Below, one piece after another: positions 49,256 through 56,851 of a stretch of DNA of 64,000 nt. The DNA lies in the NCBI RefSeq assembly GCF_013200955.2, contig NZ_CP053697.2, positions 1,488,001 through 1,552,000 on the forward strand, written 5' to 3'. Each line of letters begins with the position of its first letter. The first letter of the stretch is position 1. The position numbers and the translations under genes were made by a program. The stretch is from Pseudomonas campi (lineage in GTDB: Bacteria; Pseudomonadota; Gammaproteobacteria; Pseudomonadales; Pseudomonadaceae). The notes beneath the pieces were generated by a model, which made no database searches, was not told the DNA's origin, and saw nothing but the letters and a program-made list of their open reading frames with translations.

Positions 49256-49930
49256 ATGAAATTCTTCGACGAACTGCAAGCCGCCACCGCCCACGAGCGC
49301 CAGACCCTGTTCAGCCTGCCGGTGATCCAGGATGCCCTGGCCGGCCAGGTCAGCCTGGACAGCTACATCGCCTTCCTCACCCAGGCCTATTACCACGTGC
49401 GTCACACCGTGCCGCTGATGATGGCCTGCGGCGCGCGCCTGCCGGCCCGCCTGGAGTGGCTGCGCCAGGCCGTGTGCGAATACATCGAGGAGGAGTACGG
49501 CCATGAGCAGTGGATCCTCAACGATATCGCTGCCTGCGGTGGCGACGCCGAAGCGGTGCGCAACGGCCAGCCGAGCCCGGCAATCGAGCTGATGGTCAGC
49601 TACCTCTACGACACCATCGCCCGCGGCAACCCGGTCGCGCTGTTCGGCATGGTCAACGTGCTGGAAGGCACCAGCATCGCCTTGGCCAGCCAGGCCGCCG
49701 GCACCATCCAGAGTCGCCTGGGGCTGCCCAAGGAAGCCTTCAGCTACCTGTTCTCCCATGGCGCCCTGGACATCGGCCATATGGAAACCTATCGCGGCTT
49801 GATGGACCGTCTGGACTGTGCGGAAGACAAGGCCGCGGTGATCCATGCCAGCCAGATGGTTTACCGCCTGTATACCGATATGTTCCGCGGCCTGCCGCGC
49901 AGCAACGAGGTGCAGCATGCGGCTGCCTGA
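49256..49930 (+). CDS. Haem-oxygenase-like di-iron oxidase (TenA-like iron-containing redox enzyme)
   Basis: 224 residues from ATG 49256 (TGAGGTC upstream; an earlier ATG at 49244 overlaps the ligase stop). All-helical TenA/PqqC-like fold. Candidate metal ligands are Glu80 and His83 (EEEYGHEQW), Glu137 (NVLEGTSIAL) and His175 (ALDIGHMETY); the spacings of 3, 54 and 38 are close to those I recall for UndA (E101, H104, E159, H194), an oxidase that turns fatty acids into 1-alkenes. It probably uses two irons and O2 on an acyl substrate. Product unknown. Confidence 0.83.
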   Translation: MKFFDELQAATAHERQTLFSLPVIQDALAGQVSLDSYIAFLTQAYYHVRHTVPLMMACGARLPARLEWLRQAVCEYIEEEYGHEQWILNDIAACGGDAEAVRNGQPSPAIELMVSYLYDTIARGNPVALFGMVNVLEGTSIALASQAAGTIQSRLGLPKEAFSYLFSHGALDIGHMETYRGLMDRLDCAEDKAAVIHASQMVYRLYTDMFRGLPRSNEVQHAAA

Positions 49931-50714
49931 ATGTCGCGCGCTGCTCACCGGCGCCAGTGGCGGTATTGGCCTGGCGCTGGCTGAACAGCTGTGTGCCGGC
50001 GGCGCCCAGGTGCTCGCCGTGTCCCGCCAGGGGCTGGCGCTGGATGAGCTGGCGCGGCGCTATCCCAAACAGCTGCGGCGTATCGAGGCCGACCTGACCA
50101 GCCTGGCCGGGCGCCAGACGGTGGTCGAGGCGGCGCGCAGCCTGGGTGGCCTCAACCTGGTGATCAATGCCGCCGGGGTCAATCGCTTCGCCATGCTGGA
50201 GCAGCTGGACGACCAGGAAATTGCCGACATGCTCGGCCTCAACCTGGTCGCCACCGTGCAGCTGACCCGTGCCCTGTTGCCGCTGCTGCGTCAGCAGCGC
50301 CAGGCTCTGCTGGTCAACGTCGGCTCGACCTACGGCTCGATCGGCTATGCCGGCTATGCCACCTACTGCGCCAGCAAGTTCGCCCTGCGCGGCTTCTCCG
50401 AGGCGCTGCGCCGGGAAGTGGCGGATACCGGTGTAGGCGTGCTCTACGTCGCTCCGCGCGCCACCCGCACCAGCATGAACAGTGCCGCCGCCGTGGCGCT
50501 CAATTCGGCGCTCAAGGTGAGCATGGACGCGCCGGAACAGGTGGCGGCCGAGGTGCTGAAAGCCATAGTCGCCGACCGCAGTGAGCTGTATCTCGGCTGG
50601 CCGGAAAAATTCTTCGTGCGCCTCAACGGCCTATTGCCCGGGGTGGTCGACAAGGCCCTGCGCAAGCAGCTGCCGCTGATTCGTCAATTCAGCAACAAGG
50701 AGTCCCATCTATGA
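49917..50714 (+). CDS. Short-chain dehydrogenase/reductase
   Basis: 265 residues, ATG 49917 inside the last codons of the oxidase gene (14-bp overlap). Rossmann motif LLTGASGGIGLALAEQL (9-25), NAAG motif VINAAGVNRF, catalytic Ser in NVGSTYGSIG and the Tyr-Lys pair in TYCASKFALRG. The DltE/FabG-like C-terminus includes PRATRTSMNS. It likely reduces or oxidises an intermediate of the operon's product using NAD(P)H. Confidence 0.9.
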   Translation: MRLPECRALLTGASGGIGLALAEQLCAGGAQVLAVSRQGLALDELARRYPKQLRRIEADLTSLAGRQTVVEAARSLGGLNLVINAAGVNRFAMLEQLDDQEIADMLGLNLVATVQLTRALLPLLRQQRQALLVNVGSTYGSIGYAGYATYCASKFALRGFSEALRREVADTGVGVLYVAPRATRTSMNSAAAVALNSALKVSMDAPEQVAAEVLKAIVADRSELYLGWPEKFFVRLNGLLPGVVDKALRKQLPLIRQFSNKESHL

Positions 50715-51355
50715 ATAAGCTGCTTTCCCTGCTCGTGGTCCTGAGTTTCAGCCTGCCCGCCTGGGCCCTGGACGAGGCCGGCACGCAACGCCTCAAGCAC
50801 GTGCAGGCGCGCTGGGCGCAGATCCAGTACCAGACCGATGCGGCACAGAAAGAGAAGGCCTTCGAGCAACTGGCCGCCGACAGCGCCGCGTTTACCCGCG
50901 AGCAGCCGCAGGCGGCCGAGGCCTGGATCTGGCACGGCATCGTCACCAGCAGCTGGGCCGGCGCCCAGGGTGGCCTTGGTGCATTGGGCAAGGCCAAGAG
51001 CGCGCGCGACTCCCTGGAAAAATCCATCCAGCTCGATCCGGCCGCGCTGCAAGGGTCGGCCTATACCAGCCTGGGCACCCTGTATGCGCAGGTGCCGGGC
51101 TGGCCGGTCGGCTTCGGCGACGATGACAAGGCTGCACAACTGCTGCAACAGGCGCTCAAACTCAACCCCACGGGTATCGACAGCCTGTATTTCTGGGGCG
51201 ACTACCTTTACCGCCAGGACAAATTCGCCGAAGCTCGGCAGGCCTTGCTCAAGGCCAAGCAGGCGCCGGCACGGCCAGGCCGCGAGTTGGCCGACCTGGG
51301 CCGTCAGGGCGAAATCGATACCCTGCTCAAGGCCGTGGAAGAAGAGCTGCAATAA
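50711..51355 (+). CDS. Secreted TPR-like protein of the same operon
   Basis: 214 residues, ATG overlaps the SDR stop (4 bp). Signal peptide MNKLLSLLVVLSFSLPAWA, then helical repeats of TPR type (EAWIWHGIVTSSWAGAQGG..., LEKSIQLDPAALQGSAYTSLGTLYAQ, AAQLLQQALKLNPTGIDSLYFWGDYLYRQDKFAEARQALLKAK). It should be periplasmic and may scaffold or export the operon's product. Last gene before a REP palindrome at 51391-51455. Confidence 0.85.
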   Translation: MNKLLSLLVVLSFSLPAWALDEAGTQRLKHVQARWAQIQYQTDAAQKEKAFEQLAADSAAFTREQPQAAEAWIWHGIVTSSWAGAQGGLGALGKAKSARDSLEKSIQLDPAALQGSAYTSLGTLYAQVPGWPVGFGDDDKAAQLLQQALKLNPTGIDSLYFWGDYLYRQDKFAEARQALLKAKQAPARPGRELADLGRQGEIDTLLKAVEEELQ

Positions 51356-51390
51356 AGAAAGCTAGGCCCCAGTCGGCGACATAGCTCTAG

Positions 51391-51455
51391 GTAGGAGCCA
51401 GCTTGCTGGCGATCCAGTGCACCGCGAAAGGCATCGCCAGCAAGCTGGCTCCTAC
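51391..51455. repeat. REP palindrome between the TPR gene and the response regulator
   Basis: Two perfect 23-bp inverted arms (51391-51413, beginning GTAGGAGCCAGCTTGCTGGC, and 51433-51455) with a 19-bp loop. This is the classic Pseudomonas REP form. It may stabilise the upstream transcript or limit read-through into the two-component genes. Confidence 0.9.
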
Positions 51456-51496
51456 AGGCGCTGCGTTACAAAGAAGAACTGAACGAAGGGCACAGC

Positions 51497-52159
51497 ATGC
51501 GTTTACTGTTGGTCGAGGATGACAAGGCGCTGGGCGAGGGCCTGCGCCTGGGGTTGCGCCAGGAAGGCTACACGGTGGATTGGCTGCAGGACGGCGCCAG
51601 TGCGGTGCACGCCCTGCTCAGCGAGAGCTTCGACCTGCTGGTGCTCGACCTCGGCCTGCCGCGCCTGAGTGGCATCCAGGTGCTGCAGCAGCTGCGCAAG
51701 AGCGGCTCAGCCCTGCCGGTGCTGATTCTCACGGCGCGTGATGCCACCGAGGATCGGATTGCCGGGCTGGATGCCGGTGCCGACGACTACCTGATCAAAC
51801 CCTTCGACCTCGATGAGCTCAAGGCCCGCCTGCGCGCCTTGCTGCGGCGTAGTGCCGGGCGCGCGGAAGTGCGCATCGAGCATGCCGGGGTCAGTCTCGA
51901 TCCGTCTTCGCAGCAGGTCACCTATTTGGGCAAGGCCGTGCCGATGACGCCCAAGGAATACCTGTTGCTGCACGAGCTGCTGTCGCAGCCGGGCAAGGTG
52001 CTGACCCGCGAGCGCCTGGCCCAGTCGCTCTACGGCTGGGACGAGGAAGCCGAGAGCAACACCCTGGAAGTGCATATCCATCACCTGCGCAAGAAACTGT
52101 TCAATAACCTGATCCGCACCGTGCGTGGCGTCGGCTACCTGGTGGAAGAACAGCCATGA
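51497..52159 (+). CDS. OmpR-family response regulator (QseB/PmrA-like)
   Basis: 220 residues. Receiver with VEDD at 6-9, phosphoacceptor Asp51 in LVLDLGLP, Thr79 in LILTA and Lys101 in IKPFD. C-terminal winged helix with MTPKEYLLLHELLSQPGKVLTRERLAQSLYGWDEEAESNTLEVHIHHLRKKL. It overlaps the histidine kinase gene by 4 bp. Its nearness to the acyl operon suggests control of it, which is inference. Confidence 0.93.
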   Translation: MRLLLVEDDKALGEGLRLGLRQEGYTVDWLQDGASAVHALLSESFDLLVLDLGLPRLSGIQVLQQLRKSGSALPVLILTARDATEDRIAGLDAGADDYLIKPFDLDELKARLRALLRRSAGRAEVRIEHAGVSLDPSSQQVTYLGKAVPMTPKEYLLLHELLSQPGKVLTRERLAQSLYGWDEEAESNTLEVHIHHLRKKLFNNLIRTVRGVGYLVEEQP

Positions 52160-53529
52160 CCTCGATTCGCCGGCGCATCCTCGCTCTGGTCCTCAGCCTG
52201 CTGTTGCTGGGCACGGCGCTGATCTCGCTGTTCAACTACCTGGACAGCTCCCACGAGGTGGAGGAGGTCTACGACGCCCAGCTGGCCAACACCGCGCGCC
52301 TGTTGCAAGGGGTGATGCACATGCCCTTGCCCAGTGCTGAGCGCAGTGAGCTGTATGCCGCCTTCAACTCGGCGCTCGGCCAGGCCGGACAGCACAAAGC
52401 GGGGCATCCCTACGAGAGCAAGCTGGCCTTCCAGATCTGGGGGCCGGCGGGCGAGGTACTGGTGCGTACCGCCAGTGCCCCGCAGCTGGACGAGCCGCCG
52501 CGCCAGGCCGGGTTTGCCGATATCGACCTGGGACCGCACCAGTGGCGGGGCTTCCTGCTGATCGACGAGCAGCAGGGCGTGCGCATCTGGATCGGAGAGC
52601 GCGACGATGTGCGCCAGGAACTGGTGGCCAGCATCGTGCGCCACACCCTGCTGCCCAACCTGATCGGCAGCATCGTGCTGGCGGCGCTGATCTGGTGGGC
52701 GATTGGCTGGGGGCTGCAACCTCTGCGCAACATGGCCGCGGTGATTCGCGCGCGACATGCCGACTCGCTGGAGCCGCTGCAACTGCAGCCCTTGCCCGCT
52801 GAACTGGAGCCGATGCAGGCGGCGCTCAATCGCCTGCTGGCGCAGATCGACCAAGTGCTGGAGCGCGAGCGGCGCTTTATCGCCGATGCTGCCCACGAGA
52901 TGCGCACGCCGCTGGCGGTGCTGCGCGTGCATGTGCAGAACGCCATTCAGGCCGGCGATGAGGAGCAGCGCAACGAGTCGCTGGGCTTCCTAATCGGCGG
53001 TATCGACCGCGCCACCCGGGTGGTCAACCAGCTGCTGACCATGGCTCGGGTCGAACCGACGCTGGCCAAGGGCAACTGGCCGATCATCGACCTGCAGGCG
53101 CTGACCCGTGAAACCCTGGCCGAGCTGACGCCCTGGGTGCTCAAACAGGGCCTGGAGCTGTCGCTGGAAGTGGCCGAAGGTGACTATCACCTCGCAGCTG
53201 ACGCCGGCTCCATCGGCATTGCCCTGCAGAACCTGCTGACCAATGCGGCGAATTTCTCGCCGGCCCATGGCCAGCTGAGGGTGCGGCTCAGCGCTGATGC
53301 CGAGAAACTCTGCCTGAGCGTCGAAGACCAGGGCCCAGGCATTGCTGCGCAAGAGCTGGAACGGGTCTTCGAACGCTTCTACAGCCGCGATAACAGCCAG
53401 GGCGCCGGCCTCGGCCTGGCCATCGTCGAGATGATTGCCTCGCGGCTGGGCGGGCGTATCCACCTGAGCAATCTGCTCCAGGGCGGTTTGCAAGCCAGTC
53501 TGGAGCTGCCCCGTCACCCGCCGGCCTAG
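52156..53529 (+). CDS. Sensor histidine kinase (QseC/PmrB-like)
   Basis: 457 residues: membrane helices at about 8-28 and 166-187, a ~135-residue periplasmic sensor between them, HisKA with FIADAAHEMRTPLAV (His247), HATPase with ALQNLLTNAANFS, VEDQGPGIA and GAGLGLAIVEMIA. Partner of the response regulator it overlaps. Signal unknown. Confidence 0.93.
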   Translation: MTSIRRRILALVLSLLLLGTALISLFNYLDSSHEVEEVYDAQLANTARLLQGVMHMPLPSAERSELYAAFNSALGQAGQHKAGHPYESKLAFQIWGPAGEVLVRTASAPQLDEPPRQAGFADIDLGPHQWRGFLLIDEQQGVRIWIGERDDVRQELVASIVRHTLLPNLIGSIVLAALIWWAIGWGLQPLRNMAAVIRARHADSLEPLQLQPLPAELEPMQAALNRLLAQIDQVLERERRFIADAAHEMRTPLAVLRVHVQNAIQAGDEEQRNESLGFLIGGIDRATRVVNQLLTMARVEPTLAKGNWPIIDLQALTRETLAELTPWVLKQGLELSLEVAEGDYHLAADAGSIGIALQNLLTNAANFSPAHGQLRVRLSADAEKLCLSVEDQGPGIAAQELERVFERFYSRDNSQGAGLGLAIVEMIASRLGGRIHLSNLLQGGLQASLELPRHPPA

Positions 53530-53584
53530 GCCAGGGTAGGGCTGCATGGCTTATCATGGCGCTTTCCCTTTCGGTGATTGCCCC

Positions 53585-53902
53585 ATGACCACGCCCAACC
53601 TGTTGACCCAACTGCAACACGCCGACATGCTGCTGATCGATGGCCTGCATGCCTGGCAGTTCGAACTGATCGAAGCGGCCAGCGACGAGCAGGTGCAGCT
53701 GCGTGTGGAGTGCATGGATGGCCGCGAGCGGCGCGTGTGGAATTTCAGCGCCGCAGCCATTGCTGCCGCCAGCCAGGGCGCGGCGGTTGACTGCTGGCAA
53801 CTTGCAGGTGCCGAGGCGAGCCATGAGCTGATCATTCTCAGTGGCGTCAATGCCAGTAATGAGGATGACGACGAGGCAGCCAACGACGAGGCGGTCAGCT
53901 GA
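53585..53902 (+). CDS. Small conserved hypothetical protein (DUF5629-like, tentative)
   Basis: 105 residues from ATG 53585: MTTPNLLTQLQHADMLLIDGLHAWQFEL. Acidic, soluble, ending in an E/D-rich tail (NEDDDEAANDEAVS). No signal peptide or motif. I think this matches a Pseudomonas-specific DUF but am unsure. It follows the kinase gene by 55 bp and could share its transcript. Confidence 0.65.
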   Translation: MTTPNLLTQLQHADMLLIDGLHAWQFELIEAASDEQVQLRVECMDGRERRVWNFSAAAIAAASQGAAVDCWQLAGAEASHELIILSGVNASNEDDDEAANDEAVS

Positions 53903-54015
53903 GCCTGTCACGCGAGCGTAGGCAAATCTGCTGGCGTCGCTATAGGCAGTAAAAACGCGCCTTTTGCGGATGTGGCGCGGCAGGTAATTGACTGCCGCGT
54001 GTGCGTTTCATGGGC

Positions 54016-54075
54016 GCGAATTCATTGGCGATAGGCAAGCAACGCCGAGCCCGCCCAGATCGCCAATGAATTCGC
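54016..54075. repeat. Inverted repeat with 17-bp perfect arms
   Basis: Arms GCGAATTCATTGGCGAT (54016-54032) and its exact complement (54059-54075) around a 26-bp loop, between two convergent genes. REP-like, and could act as a bidirectional transcript end. The rest of the 256-bp gap holds nothing I recognise. Confidence 0.75.
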
Positions 54076-54158
54076 CCCCACAAACACCCACCGCACTGCA
54101 GTCATCAGTGGTGCGGGTCAGTACGCCCACCATAGAAAGCGGCCTGCCTGGGCCCTGG

Positions 54159-55136
54159 TCAGGGCACGATCAGAATCTTGCCACCGCGCTCGCCACTGGC
54201 CGCTGCAGCGATGGCCTGCTTGATCTGGCTGATATCGAAGGTGGCAGCGACGCGTGCCTTGAGCTTGCCAGCGGCAATCAGCTGGGTCAGCTCGCCGAAT
54301 ACCTTGAACTGATCGGCCGGGGTCGCCTTCTGGAACCACTTGGCCAGCCAGAAGCCACGCAGGGTCACGTCGCGGAAGACGAACGAGGCCGCCGAGACCT
54401 GGCACGGCTGGCCGCTCATCAGGCCGTAGTTGACCAGGGTGCCGCCTTCGCCAAGGGATGCGGCCAGGTGGTCGGTGGCTGCGCCGCCGATGGCATCGAT
54501 ACCCAGCATCACTGGCGCGCCGCCAGTGGCTTCGCGTACGCGCTTGGGCAGATCAGGGCCATCGACCAGTACCACATCACCGCCTTCGGCCTTGACCTCG
54601 GCGATGGCCGACTCGCGGCGCACCACGTTGATGGTCTTGAAACCGCGCAGCTTGGCCAGCTGGATCAGGTAACCGCCGACGCCCGAGTTGGCCGCGTTCT
54701 GGATCACCCAGTCGCCCGGCTTGAGGTCGACGAACTCGCTGAGCAGCAGCGAGGCGGTCGGTGGGTTGATGGTCATCATCGCCAGCTGTTGTGGGTCGGC
54801 GTCCGGCAGCGGGATCAGCTTGTTGGCCGGGGCATGCAGGTGGGTCACCCAGGTGCCGCTACCGACGGGCAGCAGCACGGTCTGGCCAACCTTGAGGTTG
54901 CTCACGCCTTCCCCCAGTTGCTCGACGCGGCCGACACCTTCGTTACCGCCAATCGCCGGTAGCGGCGGCAGCATGCCGTATTCGCCGGTAAGGGTGAGCA
55001 CGTCGGACGGGTTGATCGGGGCAGCCAGGACCTTGACCAGAACCTGGCCGGCTGGCAGCGCGGGCAGGGTCAGTTCGACCGCTTCGATGACATCCTGAGG
55101 CACCTTGCCGCGGTGCTGGTATTCGGCTTTGAGCAT
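54159..55136 (-). CDS. MECR/ETR-like enoyl-thioester reductase (zinc-independent MDR)
   Basis: 325 residues of the medium-chain dehydrogenase fold. The ETR signatures INPSDVLTLTGEYG and PAIGGNEGVGRVEQLG are visible, with NAANSGVGGYLIQLAKLRG as the NADPH-binding motif and RDVTLRGFWLAKW near the C-terminus. It lacks the zinc-binding residues of alcohol dehydrogenases. It probably reduces trans-2-enoyl-CoA/ACP or a quinone-like enal with NADPH. Confidence 0.85.
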   Translation of the reverse strand: MLKAEYQHRGKVPQDVIEAVELTLPALPAGQVLVKVLAAPINPSDVLTLTGEYGMLPPLPAIGGNEGVGRVEQLGEGVSNLKVGQTVLLPVGSGTWVTHLHAPANKLIPLPDADPQQLAMMTINPPTASLLLSEFVDLKPGDWVIQNAANSGVGGYLIQLAKLRGFKTINVVRRESAIAEVKAEGGDVVLVDGPDLPKRVREATGGAPVMLGIDAIGGAATDHLAASLGEGGTLVNYGLMSGQPCQVSAASFVFRDVTLRGFWLAKWFQKATPADQFKVFGELTQLIAAGKLKARVAATFDISQIKQAIAAAASGERGGKILIVP

Positions 55137-55283
55137 GGGGTTTCTCCAAACGAACCATGGAACAGACCCACGCAGTCTAGCCCCTAGTCACCGGCACGGG
55201 ATGAATCCTCGGACATACGCCATGGTGATGGCGCTGCAGGTGCCGCTGGGCCTATCCTAGAAAGATTCTTCGGGGGTGCAGGC

Positions 55284-56009
55284 ATGCCGTGTCGCAGTTG
55301 GCTCTGGGGGTTGATGCTGCTGGCATCCGGCGTAATGGCCGAGCCGCTACGGATCGGTTTCGGCACGCACAAACCGCCTTACATTTTCGAAAATGAAGGG
55401 CGCGGCCTGGAGTACGACATCGTCGCGGCGGCAGTGAGCGCGGCGGGTTTTACCCTGGAGGCATACTACGCGCCGATGGAGCGCCTGCACCTGGCGCTGC
55501 GCCGTGGTGAACTGGACGGCATCGCCACGACCAATCCGCAAAGCGGTATTCAGGCGTTCTACTCGACGCCCTATATCCACTATCACAACGCCGCGGTGGC
55601 TTTGTCCGCGCGGGGCTATCGCATCAGCAGTATCGCCGAGCTGGCGAATTACTCGATCAGCACCTTCCAGCGCGCCCGTTTTCTGTTGGGGCCGGAGTTT
55701 CAGGCCATGGCGGAGGCCAATCCGCGTTATCGCGAGGAAGCCCAGCAGATCAACCGCAATCGCCTGCTCTACAGTGGCCGGGTCGATGTGGTGGTGGGGG
55801 ATCCGCGCATCCTGCGCTATTTCAATCACGAGGTGGCCGAGCAGGTCGATACTAGCCAGCCGCTGACCTGGTACATGCTGCTGCCGGCGACACCCTATAG
55901 CGTTGGTTTTCGCCTGGATGAGCAGCGCGAGCGCTTCGAACTCGGCCTGGCGACGATACGGGCCAATGGCGAGTACCTGCGGATAGAGCAACGCTACGCC
56001 GACTACTGA
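55284..56009 (+). CDS. Periplasmic substrate-binding protein (SBP_bac_3 type)
   Basis: 241 residues, signal peptide MPCRSWLWGLMLLASGVMA, then LRIGFGTHKPPYIFENEGRGLEYDIVAAAVSAAGF, the family-3 amino acid-binding fold start. The ligand pocket GELDGIATTNPQ and the hinge region VDVVVGDPRILRYF are visible. No transporter genes lie nearby, so it is an orphan receptor, perhaps working with a distant permease or as a sensor partner. Confidence 0.82.
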   Translation: MPCRSWLWGLMLLASGVMAEPLRIGFGTHKPPYIFENEGRGLEYDIVAAAVSAAGFTLEAYYAPMERLHLALRRGELDGIATTNPQSGIQAFYSTPYIHYHNAAVALSARGYRISSIAELANYSISTFQRARFLLGPEFQAMAEANPRYREEAQQINRNRLLYSGRVDVVVGDPRILRYFNHEVAEQVDTSQPLTWYMLLPATPYSVGFRLDEQRERFELGLATIRANGEYLRIEQRYADY

Positions 56010-56027
56010 GTGTCGCCAGCGCGTGCT

Positions 56028-56750
56028 TCAGAACTTCTCGTTCGGCCCCAGATAGCGCCACTGCCCGACCGGCAGTTTGGCCATGCCGGTGCGGCCGATC
56101 CGCAGACGGCGGATGCCCACGACCTGCAAGCCGACGCTTTCGCACATGAAGCGGATCTGCCCCGGCTGGGTCGACTTGATGGCGAAGCGCAGGCGGTTTT
56201 CGCTCTGCCAGCTGACCTTGCACGGCGCCAGCGTCACGCCCTTGTAGCTGAGGCCGAAGGCCAGGCGCTTGAGGCCGTTGCCGACCATTTCGCCGCTGAC
56301 TTCGACCACGTATTCGTGCTCCAGTTGGTCAGCATCGTCCTTGAGCAGGCGGATCACCGAGCGGTTCTGGCTGAACACCAGCAGGCCGCTGGCATCGGTT
56401 TCCAGTGGGGTGAGCATGTCCAGGCGGGTGAAATGGCGCTGCAACGGACGGATGCCGCTGGCGTCGTTTTCCATCTGGTTGGCCTGGGTCAGCAGTTGCT
56501 GTACGGAGTTGGCCCCCATGCCGCAGCCCAGGCCCGCGGGCTTGTGCAGGATGATGGTCACCGGCGGCAGGGTTTCCGCCACGGCGCCTGGGAGCAGGGC
56601 GATGGTCTCGTCGCGTACCTTGAACTGCGGCTCTTCCACCACGCGGCCGTCGACGGTGACCCAGCCGTTCTCGATATACAGCTCCGCCTCGCGGCGCGAG
56701 CAGGGCAGCTGTTGGGTCAGGCGTTTGGACAGGCGCTCGGGTTCGCTCAT
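56028..56750 (-). CDS. RluB/RluF-like RNA pseudouridine synthase homologue with altered active-site motif
   Basis: 240 residues from ATG 56750 (GTG 56765 is also possible; neither has a good ribosome site). An S4 domain at the start has RLSKRLTQQLPCSRREAELYIENG. The synthase core has IILHKPAGLGCG and the C-terminal IRFMCESVGLQVVGIRRLRIG and PVGQWRYLG. The motif normally written GRLDxDSxGL appears as TPLETDASGLL (119-128 of the longer form), with Glu in place of the catalytic Asp and Pro in place of Arg, although RLD occurs seven residues earlier. RQIRRMCE is also changed to GQIRFMCE. Activity is uncertain. Confidence 0.82.
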   Translation of the reverse strand: MSEPERLSKRLTQQLPCSRREAELYIENGWVTVDGRVVEEPQFKVRDETIALLPGAVAETLPPVTIILHKPAGLGCGMGANSVQQLLTQANQMENDASGIRPLQRHFTRLDMLTPLETDASGLLVFSQNRSVIRLLKDDADQLEHEYVVEVSGEMVGNGLKRLAFGLSYKGVTLAPCKVSWQSENRLRFAIKSTQPGQIRFMCESVGLQVVGIRRLRIGRTGMAKLPVGQWRYLGPNEKF

Positions 56751-56851
56751 GGTGGTAGCAGTCACAAAAGGAAATGAAAGGTGATTGTAACCGGCTGGGA
56801 GCCTCTACCGGGATTGGGCTACAAGAATGCTGTCTGGATGGAGATATCAAC

